Source of the DNA: Verrucomicrobiota bacterium
GTDB taxonomy: Bacteria; Verrucomicrobiota; Verrucomicrobiia; Limisphaerales; UBA11320
Assembly: GCA_016199985.1 (NCBI GenBank)
Contig: JACQFQ010000041.1
Span: 1 to 64,000, forward strand
Length of the DNA: 64,000 nt
Direction: 5' to 3'
Part shown: positions 35,686-44,990 of the stretch, piece by piece
How positions within the stretch are numbered: position 1 is the first letter of the stretch
Layout: every line of letters starts with the position of its first letter
Notes under the pieces: generated by a model
Told to the model about the DNA's origin: nothing
The model's database searches: none
What the model saw: the letters and a program-made list of their open reading frames with translations, nothing else
Translations under genes and position numbers: made by a program

Positions 35686-36711
35686 ATGCCTGCAAAAGTA
35701 TACACCGACAAAGACGCCGATCTGGGCCTCTTCAAAAACAAAACCCTTGCCGTCCTGGGCTTCGGATCCCAGGGGCACGCGCACGCGCTCAACCTGAAGG
35801 AGAGCGGATGCAAGGTCATCATCGGGCTCTACGAAGGGAGCAAATCGATCCCGGTCGCCAAGGAAAAGGGCTTCGAGGTTTATCCGACCGCGGAGGCCGT
35901 CCGTCGCGCCGACGTGATCTTCGTGGCGCTTCCTGACACCAAGCAGGCCGCCGCCTACACGAAGGACATCGCCCCGAACCTCAGCGCGGGCAAGACGCTG
36001 CTCTTCTCGCACGGCTTCTCCATCCATTTTAAAACGATCGTCCCGCCCAAGAACATCGATGTGATCCTCGTCGCGCCGAAGGGCCCCGGACATATCGTTC
36101 GCCGGCAGTTCACCGAGGGCAAGGGCGTGCCGTCGTTGATCGCGGTTTACCAGAATCCGAGCAAGCAGGCGCGCAAGACGGCGCTGGCCTGGGCCAAGGG
36201 CATCGGCGGCACGCGTGCGGGCGTGCTCGAAACCACGTTCAAGGAGGAGACCGAGACCGATCTCTTTGGCGAGCAGACCGTCCTCTGCGGCGGCGTCAGC
36301 GCGCTCGTTCTCGCGGGCTACGAAACGCTGGTCGAGGCGGGATACCAGCCCGAGATGGCGTACTTCGAATGCCTCCACGAGTTGAAACTCATCGTCGATC
36401 TGATGAATGAGGCGGGCATCGGCGGCATGCGCTTCTCGATTTCCGAAACGGCGAAATGGGGCGACGTGACGGTCGGACCGAAGATCATCGACCCCAGCGT
36501 CAAGAAGCGGATGAAGGCCGCGCTGAAGGACATCCAGAACGGGAAGTTCGCCAGGGGCTGGGTCAAGGAGTACGAGACTGGCTACAAGAAATACAATCAC
36601 CTGCTCGCCAAAGGCCAGAAGCACGACCTGGAGAAGGTCGGCGCGCGGCTTCGCAGCCTGATGCCCTGGATGCAGAAACGCTCGATCAAGGGCGTTCAAG
36701 CGTCTTACTAG
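35686..36711 (+). CDS. ilvC: Ketol-acid reductoisomerase
   Basis: Converts acetolactate or acetohydroxybutyrate to the dihydroxy acid in valine, leucine and isoleucine synthesis, using NADPH and Mg2+. 341 residues, a class I (short) enzyme. Seen: 'LAVLGFGSQGHAHALNLKESG' nucleotide-binding motif, 'VAPKGPGHIVRRQFTEGKGVPSLIAV', 'FKEETETDLFGEQTVLCGGV' with the metal-binding acids, and 'ECLHELKLIVDLMNEAGIGGMRFSISETAKWGD'. It closes the attenuated ilvH-ilvC unit and is followed by a strong terminator. Confidence 0.98.
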   Translation: MPAKVYTDKDADLGLFKNKTLAVLGFGSQGHAHALNLKESGCKVIIGLYEGSKSIPVAKEKGFEVYPTAEAVRRADVIFVALPDTKQAAAYTKDIAPNLSAGKTLLFSHGFSIHFKTIVPPKNIDVILVAPKGPGHIVRRQFTEGKGVPSLIAVYQNPSKQARKTALAWAKGIGGTRAGVLETTFKEETETDLFGEQTVLCGGVSALVLAGYETLVEAGYQPEMAYFECLHELKLIVDLMNEAGIGGMRFSISETAKWGDVTVGPKIIDPSVKKRMKAALKDIQNGKFARGWVKEYETGYKKYNHLLAKGQKHDLEKVGARLRSLMPWMQKRSIKGVQASY

Positions 36712-36753
36712 TCCAAGCCCCGCTCGCTGCTCGCCAGCGCTCGCTCCTCGAAA

Positions 36754-36787
36754 AGGCGGAAGCCCAAAGCTTCCGCCTCTTTCTTTT
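36754..36787 (+). terminator. Intrinsic terminator after ilvC
   Basis: A perfect 10-bp stem, AGGCGGAAGC (36754-36763) and GCTTCCGCCT (36769-36778), with a CCAAA loop, followed by CTTTCTTTT. It is 43 bases after the ilvC stop and separates the ilv operon from the sulfatase gene. Confidence 0.9.
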
Positions 36788-36839
36788 CACCGCAAAACAC
36801 TGCGTGAGTTTTTGGCGCCGGCCCGTTAGAACCGGGCCT

Positions 36840-39032
36840 GTGATCTTTCGACCTCACGCGGCGCTTCGAGTTCTTTCCGGCCTCGTCGGCTGCGCGATGC
36901 TGTGCGAAATCGCGGCGTCGGGCTCGCTTCTGGGAAGGAAGCCGAACATCGTGTTTGTCCTGACCGACGACCAGGGCTACGGCGACATGTCCTGCCACGG
37001 ACATCCGATCCTCAAAACCCCTAACATGGATCGGCTTCATGACGAGGGCGTCCGCTTCACCGATTTCCATGTCAGCCCCACCTGCTCGCCGACGCGCAGC
37101 GCTCTCATGACCGGACGGCATGAGTTCAAGAACGGAGTCACGCACACCATCCTCGAGCGCGAGCGCCTGACGCCCTCCGCCATCACGCTCGCCCAGGTTT
37201 TGCGGTCCGCCGGGTATGCCACCGGTATCTTTGGGAAGTGGCACCTCGGCGACGAGCCCGATCGATGGCCGAGTCGGAGGGGCTTCGACGAAATGTTCAT
37301 CCACGGCGGCGGCGGCATCGGACAAACCTATCCGGGCTCCTGTGGCGACGCGCCGGGCAACACCTACTTCAATCCCGTGATCCTCCACAATGGGGTCTTC
37401 GAAAACACGCAAGGCTATTGCACGGATGTTTTCTTTCGAGAGGCCCTGCGGTGGATGGATGCGGCGCGGGGGCGCCGGCCGTTCTTCGCGTTCATTTCCT
37501 GCAACGCCCCGCACGCGCCGCTCCAGGTCAGGCCGGAGGATGAGGCGCGCTACGCGGGGCGGCACGGCAACACCAATGCGGTGAAGTTCATGGGCATGGT
37601 GGCCAACATCGACGACAACCTGGGGATTCTCCTGGCCCGGTTGAAGGAATGGAATCTGGAGCGGGAGACCCTTGTGATCTTCATGAACGACAATGGGACG
37701 GACGGCGGCGCCTTTGTTTACAACGCCGGCATGCGCGGAAAGAAAGGGTCGGCCTTCCTCGGCGGAACACGAGCCGCTTCGTTCTGGCGATGGCCCGGGA
37801 CCCTCCAGCCCGCTGACTGCGGCGCTCTCGCGGCGCACATGGATGTGCTCCCCACGCTCATGGAGATCGCGGGGGCGACGAACTCTCCCGCGCTTCAGGC
37901 GCAGGTCGAAGGCCGCAGCCTTCGTCTCTTGCTCGAGGATCCCGCGGCCGCCTGGCCGGATCGCGAGCTCTTCACGCACTTCGGACGATGGGCGCGGTTC
38001 GCGTCGCCCGACACGGCGAAGTATCGCGCCTGCGGCGTGCGGAGCGCCCGATGGCATCTCGTTTCGGAAACCGGAGCGGAACGCCCCGAGTGGATGCTCT
38101 TTGATGTTCCCGCGGATCCTGGAGAACAGCGCGATGTCTCCGGGCAGCACCCCGACGTCGTTGCCGGGATGACCGGCGCCTTCGAGCGATGGTGGACCTC
38201 GGTGCAGCCCCACCTGGTCAACGAGCGCGCCGAGGGGCCGCCCGTGAACCCGTTCAAGGAGATCTTCTGGAAGCAGCGAGGAGGAGGTCCGAGCGAGGAG
38301 GATCGAAGGCTCATGGATCCCAAACAGAATCCCGCGACGGCGACACCGGGCGCGAACGGTCGAAAGGAGCCGTCCGCTCTGCCGACGCAGCACGAGCTTC
38401 GAAACATCGAGGGCTGGACGGTTCGTGTCGATCGGCGGTTGACCGAAGGCGCCGAGAGCGCGCTGGGGGATCGCGCGCTCAAGCTGATCGCCGCCAGGCT
38501 GGTGGCGATCGAAGCGGTCATGCCCGCGCCCGCGCTGGAGAAGCTCAGGCGCTGCGGGATCCAGATCGACCTCAGCCATGGCGCGCTGTGGAACATGCAG
38601 TACCATCCCGGCGCGGGATGGCTGACCAACCATGGCTACAGCGCGGCCTTGGAGAAGTGGGTTCACATTCCGGACGCCAGGCGCTTCCTGTCGCCTTACG
38701 AGAACCACCGGCAACCCTGGGCCCTTCTCCACGAGCTCGCGCACGCGTTCCACGATCAGTTCCTCGGATTCGAGAACCGGCGGGTGCAGGAGGCGTGGGA
38801 GCGGTTTCGATCTCATCCGCAGTACCAGTCGGTTTTGACGAGCCCGGGCGGGATGCGGGAGCACTACGCGCTGACGAACGCGAAGGAGTTCTTCGCCGAG
38901 ATGACCGAGTGCTATTTCGGATCCAATGATTTCTTCCCATTCGTCGCGGGGGAGCTGAAGAAGGAGGAGCCGGATGTGTTCGCGCTGATGAAGGAACTCT
39001 GGGGACCGCTTCCCAGTCCCGAGGCGAGGTAG
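36840..39032 (+). CDS. Sulfatase fused to an HExxH metallopeptidase-like domain
   Basis: 730 residues from a GTG at 36840, which gives a signal-peptide-like N-terminus (RVLSGLVGCAMLCEIAASGS). Residues ~35-480 are a type I sulfatase: 'PNIVFVLTDDQGYGDM' metal-binding Asp pair, 'CSPTRSALMTGR' (Cys82) for formylglycine conversion, 'GIFGKWHLGD', 'FMNDNGTDGG'. The last ~220 residues are a separate domain with 'LLHELAHAFHDQFLGF' (HExxH at 631-635) and, about 50 residues later, 'LTNAKEFFAEMTECYFGSNDFFPF', whose Glu would be the third zinc ligand. The latter half is known elsewhere as a free-standing putative zinc peptidase. One open frame spans both. Substrate unknown. Confidence 0.9.
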   Translation: MIFRPHAALRVLSGLVGCAMLCEIAASGSLLGRKPNIVFVLTDDQGYGDMSCHGHPILKTPNMDRLHDEGVRFTDFHVSPTCSPTRSALMTGRHEFKNGVTHTILERERLTPSAITLAQVLRSAGYATGIFGKWHLGDEPDRWPSRRGFDEMFIHGGGGIGQTYPGSCGDAPGNTYFNPVILHNGVFENTQGYCTDVFFREALRWMDAARGRRPFFAFISCNAPHAPLQVRPEDEARYAGRHGNTNAVKFMGMVANIDDNLGILLARLKEWNLERETLVIFMNDNGTDGGAFVYNAGMRGKKGSAFLGGTRAASFWRWPGTLQPADCGALAAHMDVLPTLMEIAGATNSPALQAQVEGRSLRLLLEDPAAAWPDRELFTHFGRWARFASPDTAKYRACGVRSARWHLVSETGAERPEWMLFDVPADPGEQRDVSGQHPDVVAGMTGAFERWWTSVQPHLVNERAEGPPVNPFKEIFWKQRGGGPSEEDRRLMDPKQNPATATPGANGRKEPSALPTQHELRNIEGWTVRVDRRLTEGAESALGDRALKLIAARLVAIEAVMPAPALEKLRRCGIQIDLSHGALWNMQYHPGAGWLTNHGYSAALEKWVHIPDARRFLSPYENHRQPWALLHELAHAFHDQFLGFENRRVQEAWERFRSHPQYQSVLTSPGGMREHYALTNAKEFFAEMTECYFGSNDFFPFVAGELKKEEPDVFALMKELWGPLPSPEAR

Positions 39033-39147
39033 CGCGGAAGAGGGATCTCCGGCCGAGCGCGATCCTAACGGCGCGCGCGCCGCCACGCCTGTGCGCCCGA
39101 ATTCCTCTGTGGATTCGAGAAGGACGTTGTTTCATAGTCCGACCGGT

Positions 39148-41760
39148 ATGACTAAACGCGCCACCGCCGCACCCTCAGCCGCGCCCGGATCCGCCGTCGC
39201 CGCTCTCTCTCCCCGACTCCTCGCGCTTCTCCTCGCCGGCGTGCTCGCTCTCATTCTGGGCTTCCTGTTCCGTGACAGCTTCAGGCCAGGATGGACCCAT
39301 TTTCTGAATGACGGACCTCTCGGCGCGCTGAAGGCCGACTACAACAAGACACCCGATGCTTTCTTCGGCGTGTGGCAGGATTTGAACTGGGTGGGCGCCC
39401 ACGGCGGCAGCCTGCTTCCCAGCTTCACCTTCGGACAGTTCCAGCTGCTCGGCCCCGTGGGGTTTTCGAAGTTCCACGCCCCAATCGCCCTGTTCTTTCT
39501 CGGCCTGGCGACCTGGGTCGCGTGTCGCGGTCTTGGGTTCCGGCCGGCGGTCAGCTTCATCGCCGCCATCGCCGCGAGCCTGAACATGAACGTGCTTTCG
39601 AACGCGTGCTGGGGGCTTTCATCCCGACCTTGGGCGCTGGCGGTCTCGCTTCTCGCCGTCGGGGCGATCGGCAGCGCCAAGACCTCGAAGCTCTGGGTAC
39701 GATGCGCGCTTGCGGGATTGGCGGTCGGCATGGGGATCACCGAGGGCGCGGACGTGGGAATCATCTTCAGCGTCTTCGTGGGATGTTTCGGGCTGATGTT
39801 CTTCTCATTCCAAGGCAGGCCTTCCGCGGCCAACGTTGGGCGGGCCGTCGCCCGCGTGGCCGTCGTGGCGGCGTTCGCCGGATTCATGGCCTTCCACATC
39901 ATTGATGCCTTGGTGTTCCGGGCGAAGGTGATGGATGCCGTCACATCGCAGAAGCAGAACATGTCGCCTGAGCAGCAGTGGGGCTGGGCCACGCAATGGA
40001 GCCTTCCGAAGGCCGAAACGTTCCGCCTGATCATCCCCGGCCTGCACGGGTATCGCATGGACACGCCCCAAGGAGGACGCTACTGGGGAACCGCTGGACG
40101 CGACCCGCAATGGGAAACCACCCAGCAAGGATTCGCTCGCTTCTCGGGCGCGGGAGAGTATGCCGGAGTCACCGTCGTGCTCGTCGCCGCCTTCGCCTGC
40201 TTTCTCGGCTGGCGGAATCCAGGGAATGTGTTCACGCCCCTGGAGAGAAGCCTGATCGGCTTCTGGGCCGGGAGCGCGCTGGTGGCGCTCCTGTTCGCCT
40301 GGGGTCGTTACGCGCCTTTCTACCGCCTGCTCTACGAGCTTCCGGTGTTCTCGAGCTTCCGCAATCCGATCAAGTGGACGCACCCTTTGCACTTGGCGCT
40401 GCTCCTTCTCTTTGCCTATGGATTGGAAGGCCTGTGGCGCGGCTACATTGAGAAACTCGGCGTCGCTCGAGGCGCGTCGACGGGTTGGGCCAGGTTGGGC
40501 GGGTTCGAAAAGCGATGGGTCTGGGGCAGCGTCGCGTTCTTCGCGGTCAGCGCGCTGGCCTGGCTCGTGTATGTCGCGTCGGGGGATGATTTGGTCCGGC
40601 ATCTTATCGCCAACGCCGTCGCGGATCCTCGGGAGTCGGCGGAGAGCGTGGCGAGGGAGGTCGCGCGCTTCAGCCAATCCGAGGTGGCGATCTACGTCTT
40701 CGTTCTCGGCGTCTCCGTCGCCCTGGTGGCCCTCGCGATCTCGGGCTTCTTCGCCGGCGCTCGAAGTCGGTGGGCGATCGCGGCCTTCGGCATCGTCGTC
40801 GCGGTGGATCTCTCCCGAGCCAATCTTCCCTGGATCCAGGAGTACAACTACGAGCTGAAGTACGCGAGCAACCCGGTTCTCGACTTTCTGCGCCAGCAGC
40901 CGGGACATGCCCGGACGACGGTCGCTCCGTTCGGAATGCGCGAGCTGGGCCCCTTGCAACGGGTGTATCAGATCGATTGGATGCAGCAGCACTTCCCTTT
41001 CTACAATATCCCGTCGATCGACGTGGTTCAGGATCCGCGGCCGCTTCCGGAAAACATCGAGTTCCAAAGGGCGCTTCGGACTGGAACAAACATCGTCCGT
41101 CTCTGGGAGCTCACGAGCACGCGATATATCCTGGGACTCTCCGGGCAGTTTGCCGCGATGATGGATCAGCAGATCGACGGCTCCCGCGGACGATTCCGGC
41201 CCGCGCTCAACTTCAACTTCGTCGACTCCGGCGAGCGGGAGATCGGCGTCGTCACCAACGAGCCGACGCCCTTTTCGGTCCTGGAGTTCACCGGCGCCCT
41301 GCCCCGAGCCAGCCTCATCACCTCCTGGGAGACGGCCACGAACGGCGAGGCCATCTTGAAACGCATCGCGGACCCGGCCTTCAACCCCGCGTCCCAGGTG
41401 GTGGTGTCCGCCGACATTCCGCCGCCCAAAACCGCCGCGCCCGCGCCAGGGAAGGCGGAGATCGTGAGCTACTCGCCCAAGCGAATCCAGGTGAAGACTC
41501 ACTCCGCCGCCGACGGAATCCTCATGCTGACCGACAAGTTCGACACGGATTGGAAGGTGAGCGTCGATGGGAAGGAGACGCCGCTTCTCCGCTGCGACTT
41601 TCTGCTCCGCGGAGCGCAGACGCCCGCCGGCGACCACACCGTCGACTTCGTCTTCCAGCCTTCCACAGCCGGGCTGTACATCAGCCTCAGCGCGATCGGG
41701 GTGGGGATCTTGTTGCTGGGGATTCTAGTCGCTGGCCCCAAATCCTCGAACGCCCAATGA
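39148..41760 (+). CDS. Large integral membrane protein, YfhO-like
   Basis: 870 residues with about a dozen hydrophobic helices in the first two thirds (first one 'LLALLLAGVLALILGFLF'), a periplasmic part between about 560 and 830, and a final helix 'LYISLSAIGVGILLLGILVA'. The C-terminal outer part 'GILMLTDKFDTDWKVSVDGKETPLLRCDFLLRGAQTPAGDHTVDFVFQP' is characteristic of YfhO-type proteins, related to the GT-C glycosyltransferase group and involved in glycosylation of surface polymers. It is followed 10 bases later by a methyltransferase, likely the same unit. Confidence 0.82.
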   Translation: MTKRATAAPSAAPGSAVAALSPRLLALLLAGVLALILGFLFRDSFRPGWTHFLNDGPLGALKADYNKTPDAFFGVWQDLNWVGAHGGSLLPSFTFGQFQLLGPVGFSKFHAPIALFFLGLATWVACRGLGFRPAVSFIAAIAASLNMNVLSNACWGLSSRPWALAVSLLAVGAIGSAKTSKLWVRCALAGLAVGMGITEGADVGIIFSVFVGCFGLMFFSFQGRPSAANVGRAVARVAVVAAFAGFMAFHIIDALVFRAKVMDAVTSQKQNMSPEQQWGWATQWSLPKAETFRLIIPGLHGYRMDTPQGGRYWGTAGRDPQWETTQQGFARFSGAGEYAGVTVVLVAAFACFLGWRNPGNVFTPLERSLIGFWAGSALVALLFAWGRYAPFYRLLYELPVFSSFRNPIKWTHPLHLALLLLFAYGLEGLWRGYIEKLGVARGASTGWARLGGFEKRWVWGSVAFFAVSALAWLVYVASGDDLVRHLIANAVADPRESAESVAREVARFSQSEVAIYVFVLGVSVALVALAISGFFAGARSRWAIAAFGIVVAVDLSRANLPWIQEYNYELKYASNPVLDFLRQQPGHARTTVAPFGMRELGPLQRVYQIDWMQQHFPFYNIPSIDVVQDPRPLPENIEFQRALRTGTNIVRLWELTSTRYILGLSGQFAAMMDQQIDGSRGRFRPALNFNFVDSGEREIGVVTNEPTPFSVLEFTGALPRASLITSWETATNGEAILKRIADPAFNPASQVVVSADIPPPKTAAPAPGKAEIVSYSPKRIQVKTHSAADGILMLTDKFDTDWKVSVDGKETPLLRCDFLLRGAQTPAGDHTVDFVFQPSTAGLYISLSAIGVGILLLGILVAGPKSSNAQ

Positions 41761-41770
41761 ACGTTGCCGG

Positions 41771-42544
41771 ATGAGCGATCCCAAGCCGCACGAGGGTTAC
41801 TACCATCAGAACGACGCCTACGCGGAGTTCCTCGCGGGTTGGGATCCGGCGTTCTACGGGAAGTACACGCGCGCTCTTCGTCCGGCGAAGCCCGGCGGCC
41901 GCGCGCTCGACGTCGGGTGCGGTGTGGGACAGGTCGTGGAAGCCCTGACTCGGGAGAATGTCGAGGCCTACGGCGTGGATGTGTCCGAGCCGAACATCGC
42001 CCGAGCGAGAAAGTTTTCCGAGCGATGCCAGCTTTATGACGGACGTCGCCTGCCCTTTCCCGACGGCCACTTCGATTCTGTGGGCGCTCTCAACGTCTTG
42101 GAGCACGTGGACGAGCCCGAGGCGTTCTTGAAGGAGCTCGCGCGCGTCACCGCGATCGGTGGACGGATCGTGGTTTCGAGCCCCAATTTCCGACGCGCAA
42201 TCGGGTTTCGCGACTACCATCCGCGGATGCGCGGCCTGCGAAACAAGTGGGAGAATTGGCGGAGGATCCGCGAGAAGCGGCGCCAGATGGCGGAGGATCC
42301 GGGCGCGGTTCGATTCGACCGGACGCCCCCGATCGTCAAGGAGCCCTTTGAGCCGGACGACGACGCCATCATCCTCACCAATGCCGTCGAGATCGAATTC
42401 TTCCTGCGATCGCTGGGCTGCGAGATCCAAGCGGTTCACTGCACGGACCGCGTCGTTCCGGCCTTCATCGATTGGTGCCTGAACGCGACGCCCCTCCGGT
42501 ACTACATGTTCAGCGCGTTCGTGGTGGGCAGGAAGGCGCGATGA
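41771..42544 (+). CDS. Class I SAM-dependent methyltransferase
   Basis: 257 residues. SAM-binding motif I is 'RALDVGCGVGQVVEAL', motif II 'AYGVDVSEPNIARAR', motif IV 'FDSVGALNVLEHVDEPEAFLKELARVTAIGGRIVVSSPN', typical of UbiE/Type 11 methyltransferases. The second half has a charged 'RGLRNKWENWRRIREKRRQMAED' helix. In context with the YfhO-like membrane protein it may modify a lipid-linked sugar or surface polymer; the acceptor is not shown by the sequence. Confidence 0.9.
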   Translation: MSDPKPHEGYYHQNDAYAEFLAGWDPAFYGKYTRALRPAKPGGRALDVGCGVGQVVEALTRENVEAYGVDVSEPNIARARKFSERCQLYDGRRLPFPDGHFDSVGALNVLEHVDEPEAFLKELARVTAIGGRIVVSSPNFRRAIGFRDYHPRMRGLRNKWENWRRIREKRRQMAEDPGAVRFDRTPPIVKEPFEPDDDAIILTNAVEIEFFLRSLGCEIQAVHCTDRVVPAFIDWCLNATPLRYYMFSAFVVGRKAR

Positions 42545-42561
42545 TCGAGTTTAAAAAATAA

Positions 42562-42674
42562 CCGGGCTGTGTGGTCAGAGGATGACCCTCACAGCCCGGG
42601 GAATTTCGAATTAATACAGTAGTAGGCTTTCGTGGATTTCCGTGATCTGGTCTGTATCGTCCGATCACGAAATC
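42562..42674. ncRNA. Structured intergenic element with two hairpins
   Basis: Hairpin 1: CCGGGCTGTG (42562-42571) with CACAGCCCGG (42590-42599), with an inner GGTCA/TGACC pair. Hairpin 2: GATTTC-C-GTGATC (42635-42647) with GATCACGAAATC (42663-42674), one bulge. Hairpin 1 may be the terminator of the methyltransferase gene on the plus strand; a run rich in T is found only if read on the minus strand. Further short stems follow up to about 42710. The region is AT-richer than its surroundings. It could be a small RNA or a leader of the next gene. Confidence 0.4.
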
Positions 42675-42918
42675 GGGTGGGCAATTAAAGAACACTCACT
42701 GGTTTGCCCGAAATCTTCTGCGGCCTACGCGCCGTATAAGAGAGGTTTTGAACCCGAGCGTCAAGTGGGTAGAGCAACTTTCTTTACGGCTATTAAGCAA
42801 GGTTGTTTATCGCATAAGAACACGCGCCTGGGAGGTCGCCGAACATTCGCTGGCTCGGGGACTTCCGAGCGCCGGTTCCCGCTTGGCGAATGGAGCGGGG
42901 TTTCGTTAGCGTCCGCCC
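42675..42918. other. Intergenic region before the GSDH-type gene
   Basis: No supported gene. One small stem GGGCAA/TTGCCC lies at about 42678-42708. The sequence is AT-richer than neighbouring genes and probably carries the promoter of the gene at 42919. Confidence 0.35.
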
Positions 42919-44253
42919 ATGACGCATTCCTTTCGAACGTTGCTGGCTTGCCTGGGAGCGGGACTCGCCCTGGCCCATGGGGTGTTTGCGGCTGGAACCT
43001 CGGCGCCGGTCACGATCAAGTTGAAATTGATGGCGGAGGGTTTCGTGTCTCCAACCACGCTGGCGACGCTCGATGCGAGGACCGGGCAGATCCTGGTGGG
43101 CGATCAGGTGGGAGTCATCCGGGTGATGGAGAAGGATGGCGCGCTCCGGCCGGAGCCCTTCCTCGATTTGACCTCGCGATTGACGAAGCTGAATTCCGGT
43201 TTCGATGAGCGCGGGCTTCTCGGCCTTGCGCTGCATCCCAAGTTCAATCAGAACCGCAGATTCTACGTCTACTACAGCGCGCCCAAGCGCCTCTCAACGC
43301 CGGAAGGCTGGGACCACACGAGCCGGCTCTCCGAATTCCAGGTTCGCAAAGAAAACCGCCTGAGCGTCGACCTGGCGAGCGAGAAGGTGATCCTGGAGAT
43401 CGACAAGCCCTACTTCAACCACAACGGCGGGTGCATCGCGTTCGGCCCTGATCACTTTCTCTACATCCCCACGGGCGATGGCGGCAACGGCAACGGAAAA
43501 GGGATCGGGCACTCCCCGATCAGCAATGGCCAGGACCTGAACACGCTTCTCGGAAAAATGCTCCGGATTGACGTGGATCATGGCAATCCTTACGCGATTC
43601 CCAGCGACAACCCGTATGCCAAAGGCGGCGGGAAGCCGGAGATCTTCGCCTACGGATTGCGAAATCCCTGGCGCATGAGTTTCGATCGCGGCGGCCAGCA
43701 CGACTTGTTCGTGGGCGATATCGGCCAGACTCTCTACGAGGAAATCAATCGCGTCGTCAAAGGCGGGAACTACGGATGGTTCATCAAGGAAGGGAGTATC
43801 TGTTTCAACCCCGACAACGAGAAAATCGCGCGTACGAACTGCGTGGACAAAGGCGGCGATGGCAAGCCGCTGATCGGGCCGATCCTCTCCTACAAGAATC
43901 CGAACGGCTTTCGGAACGACAAGGAGGCCATTGGGATCAGCGTCATGGGCGGATTCGTCTACCGGGGCAAGGCGATGCCGAAGCTGCAAGGGCACTATGT
44001 GTTCGGGGATTGGTCTAAAAACTGGGGTCTGCCCCAGGGCGCCTTCATGCTGGGCCGCCACAGCGGTTCGGTTGGGAACGAGAGCTGGGCGCTCGAGATG
44101 CTCATCCCGGTGATGGAGGACGGGGGACAGTGGAAGGGATATATCACGGGCTTCGGCGAGGACGCGTCGGGCGAGCTTTACGTGCTCGTGAACTCAAGCA
44201 ATGGGCTCGTGGGGAAGACGGGCAAGGTCTTCAAGCTGATCGCGGCGGAATGA
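42919..44253 (+). CDS. Exported PQQ-dependent sugar dehydrogenase family protein
   Basis: 444 residues with signal peptide (core LLACLGAGLALAHGVFA). The protein is a beta-propeller of the glucose/sorbosone dehydrogenase family: 'GRTGQILVGDQ'-like first blade, 'FDERGLLGLALHPKFNQNRRFYVYYS', 'HNGGCIAFGPDHFLYIPTGDGG', 'GKMLRIDVDHGNPYAIPSDNP', 'IFAYGLRNPWRMSFDRGGQHDLFVGDIGQTLYEEINRVVKGGNYGW'. The cofactor PQQ and a sugar or alcohol substrate are inferred from the family. Converges with phoB. Confidence 0.88.
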   Translation: MTHSFRTLLACLGAGLALAHGVFAAGTSAPVTIKLKLMAEGFVSPTTLATLDARTGQILVGDQVGVIRVMEKDGALRPEPFLDLTSRLTKLNSGFDERGLLGLALHPKFNQNRRFYVYYSAPKRLSTPEGWDHTSRLSEFQVRKENRLSVDLASEKVILEIDKPYFNHNGGCIAFGPDHFLYIPTGDGGNGNGKGIGHSPISNGQDLNTLLGKMLRIDVDHGNPYAIPSDNPYAKGGGKPEIFAYGLRNPWRMSFDRGGQHDLFVGDIGQTLYEEINRVVKGGNYGWFIKEGSICFNPDNEKIARTNCVDKGGDGKPLIGPILSYKNPNGFRNDKEAIGISVMGGFVYRGKAMPKLQGHYVFGDWSKNWGLPQGAFMLGRHSGSVGNESWALEMLIPVMEDGGQWKGYITGFGEDASGELYVLVNSSNGLVGKTGKVFKLIAAE

Positions 44254-44265
44254 ACCGCGGGCGGA

Positions 44266-44952
44266 TCAGCCGTCGATGAACCGGTAGCCCACGCCGCGCA
44301 CGGTGTCGAGATACCGCGCGGCGGCCCCGAGCTTCTCCCGAAGCCGGCGCATGTGGGTGTCGACCGTCCGGGTGTCGATCAGGCTGTCGTATTCCCACAC
44401 GTCCTGCAGCAGCTGCTCCCGCGACTGGACGCGGCCTTTGCGCTGGACGAGCGTGGTGATGAGCTTGAACTCCGTGGCCGTCAGGTCGACTTTCTTGCCC
44501 TTGACCGTGACGAGGTGGCGCGGGATGTCAACGGTCAGATCCCCGACATTGATCACCTCCTGCTGCTCCTCGGTCGCCTGGCCGCGCCGGAGCAGGCCGC
44601 GAACCCGCAGAACCAGCTCGCGAGGGCTGAACGGCTTGGTGACATAGTCGTCGGCGCCCAGTTCCAGGCCGAGCACCCGGTCGATTTCTCCCGCCTTCGC
44701 GGTGAGCATGATGATGGGTATGCGCGCGGTTGACGCGTCCCGACGCAGCTCCTTGCAGACGTCCGTGCCTTCCATATCCGGAAGCATGACGTCCAGGATG
44801 ATCAGGTCGGGCTGGCCTTCGCGCGCCTTCTTGAGCGCCGCGGGGCCGTCCTCGGCCGAGATCACATCGTATCCCGCGGAGCGAAGGTTGAACTCGAGCA
44901 ACTCCGTCACATCCTGCTCGTCGTCCACCACTAAGATTTTGGATTTGGCCAT
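44266..44952 (-). CDS. phoB: Phosphate-regulon response regulator, OmpR/PhoB type
   Basis: 228 residues. Receiver domain with D10-D11, phospho-acceptor D54 in 'LIILDVMLPD', Thr in 'IIMLTAKAGE' and Lys in 'YVTKPFSPREL'. The C-terminal winged helix carries 'DLTATEFKLITTLVQRKGRVQSREQLLQDVWEY...RTVDTHMRRLREKLG...VRGVGYRF'. The ATG at 44952 directly opens the receiver domain. Its place at the end of the porin-pst-phoU cluster fits control of phosphate starvation genes. No histidine kinase phoR lies next to it within the window. Confidence 0.93.
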   Translation of the reverse strand: MAKSKILVVDDEQDVTELLEFNLRSAGYDVISAEDGPAALKKAREGQPDLIILDVMLPDMEGTDVCKELRRDASTARIPIIMLTAKAGEIDRVLGLELGADDYVTKPFSPRELVLRVRGLLRRGQATEEQQEVINVGDLTVDIPRHLVTVKGKKVDLTATEFKLITTLVQRKGRVQSREQLLQDVWEYDSLIDTRTVDTHMRRLREKLGAAARYLDTVRGVGYRFIDG

Positions 44953-44990
44953 AGGTTCAAACTGTTTTAGGGCCTGCGAACCCCAGAGAG

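Noticed and set aside
36708-39086. 792-residue minus-strand frame opposite the sulfatase
   Set aside because: Pure antisense shadow; the sulfatase and metallopeptidase motifs are on the plus strand.
39805-41637. 610-residue minus-strand frame opposite the YfhO-like gene
   Set aside because: Charged, low-complexity antisense sequence without domains; plus-strand frame shows clear membrane helices.
42720-42800. tRNA-like fragment (GGTAGAGCAAC resembling a D-arm)
   Set aside because: No matching acceptor stem, anticodon arm or T-arm nearby.
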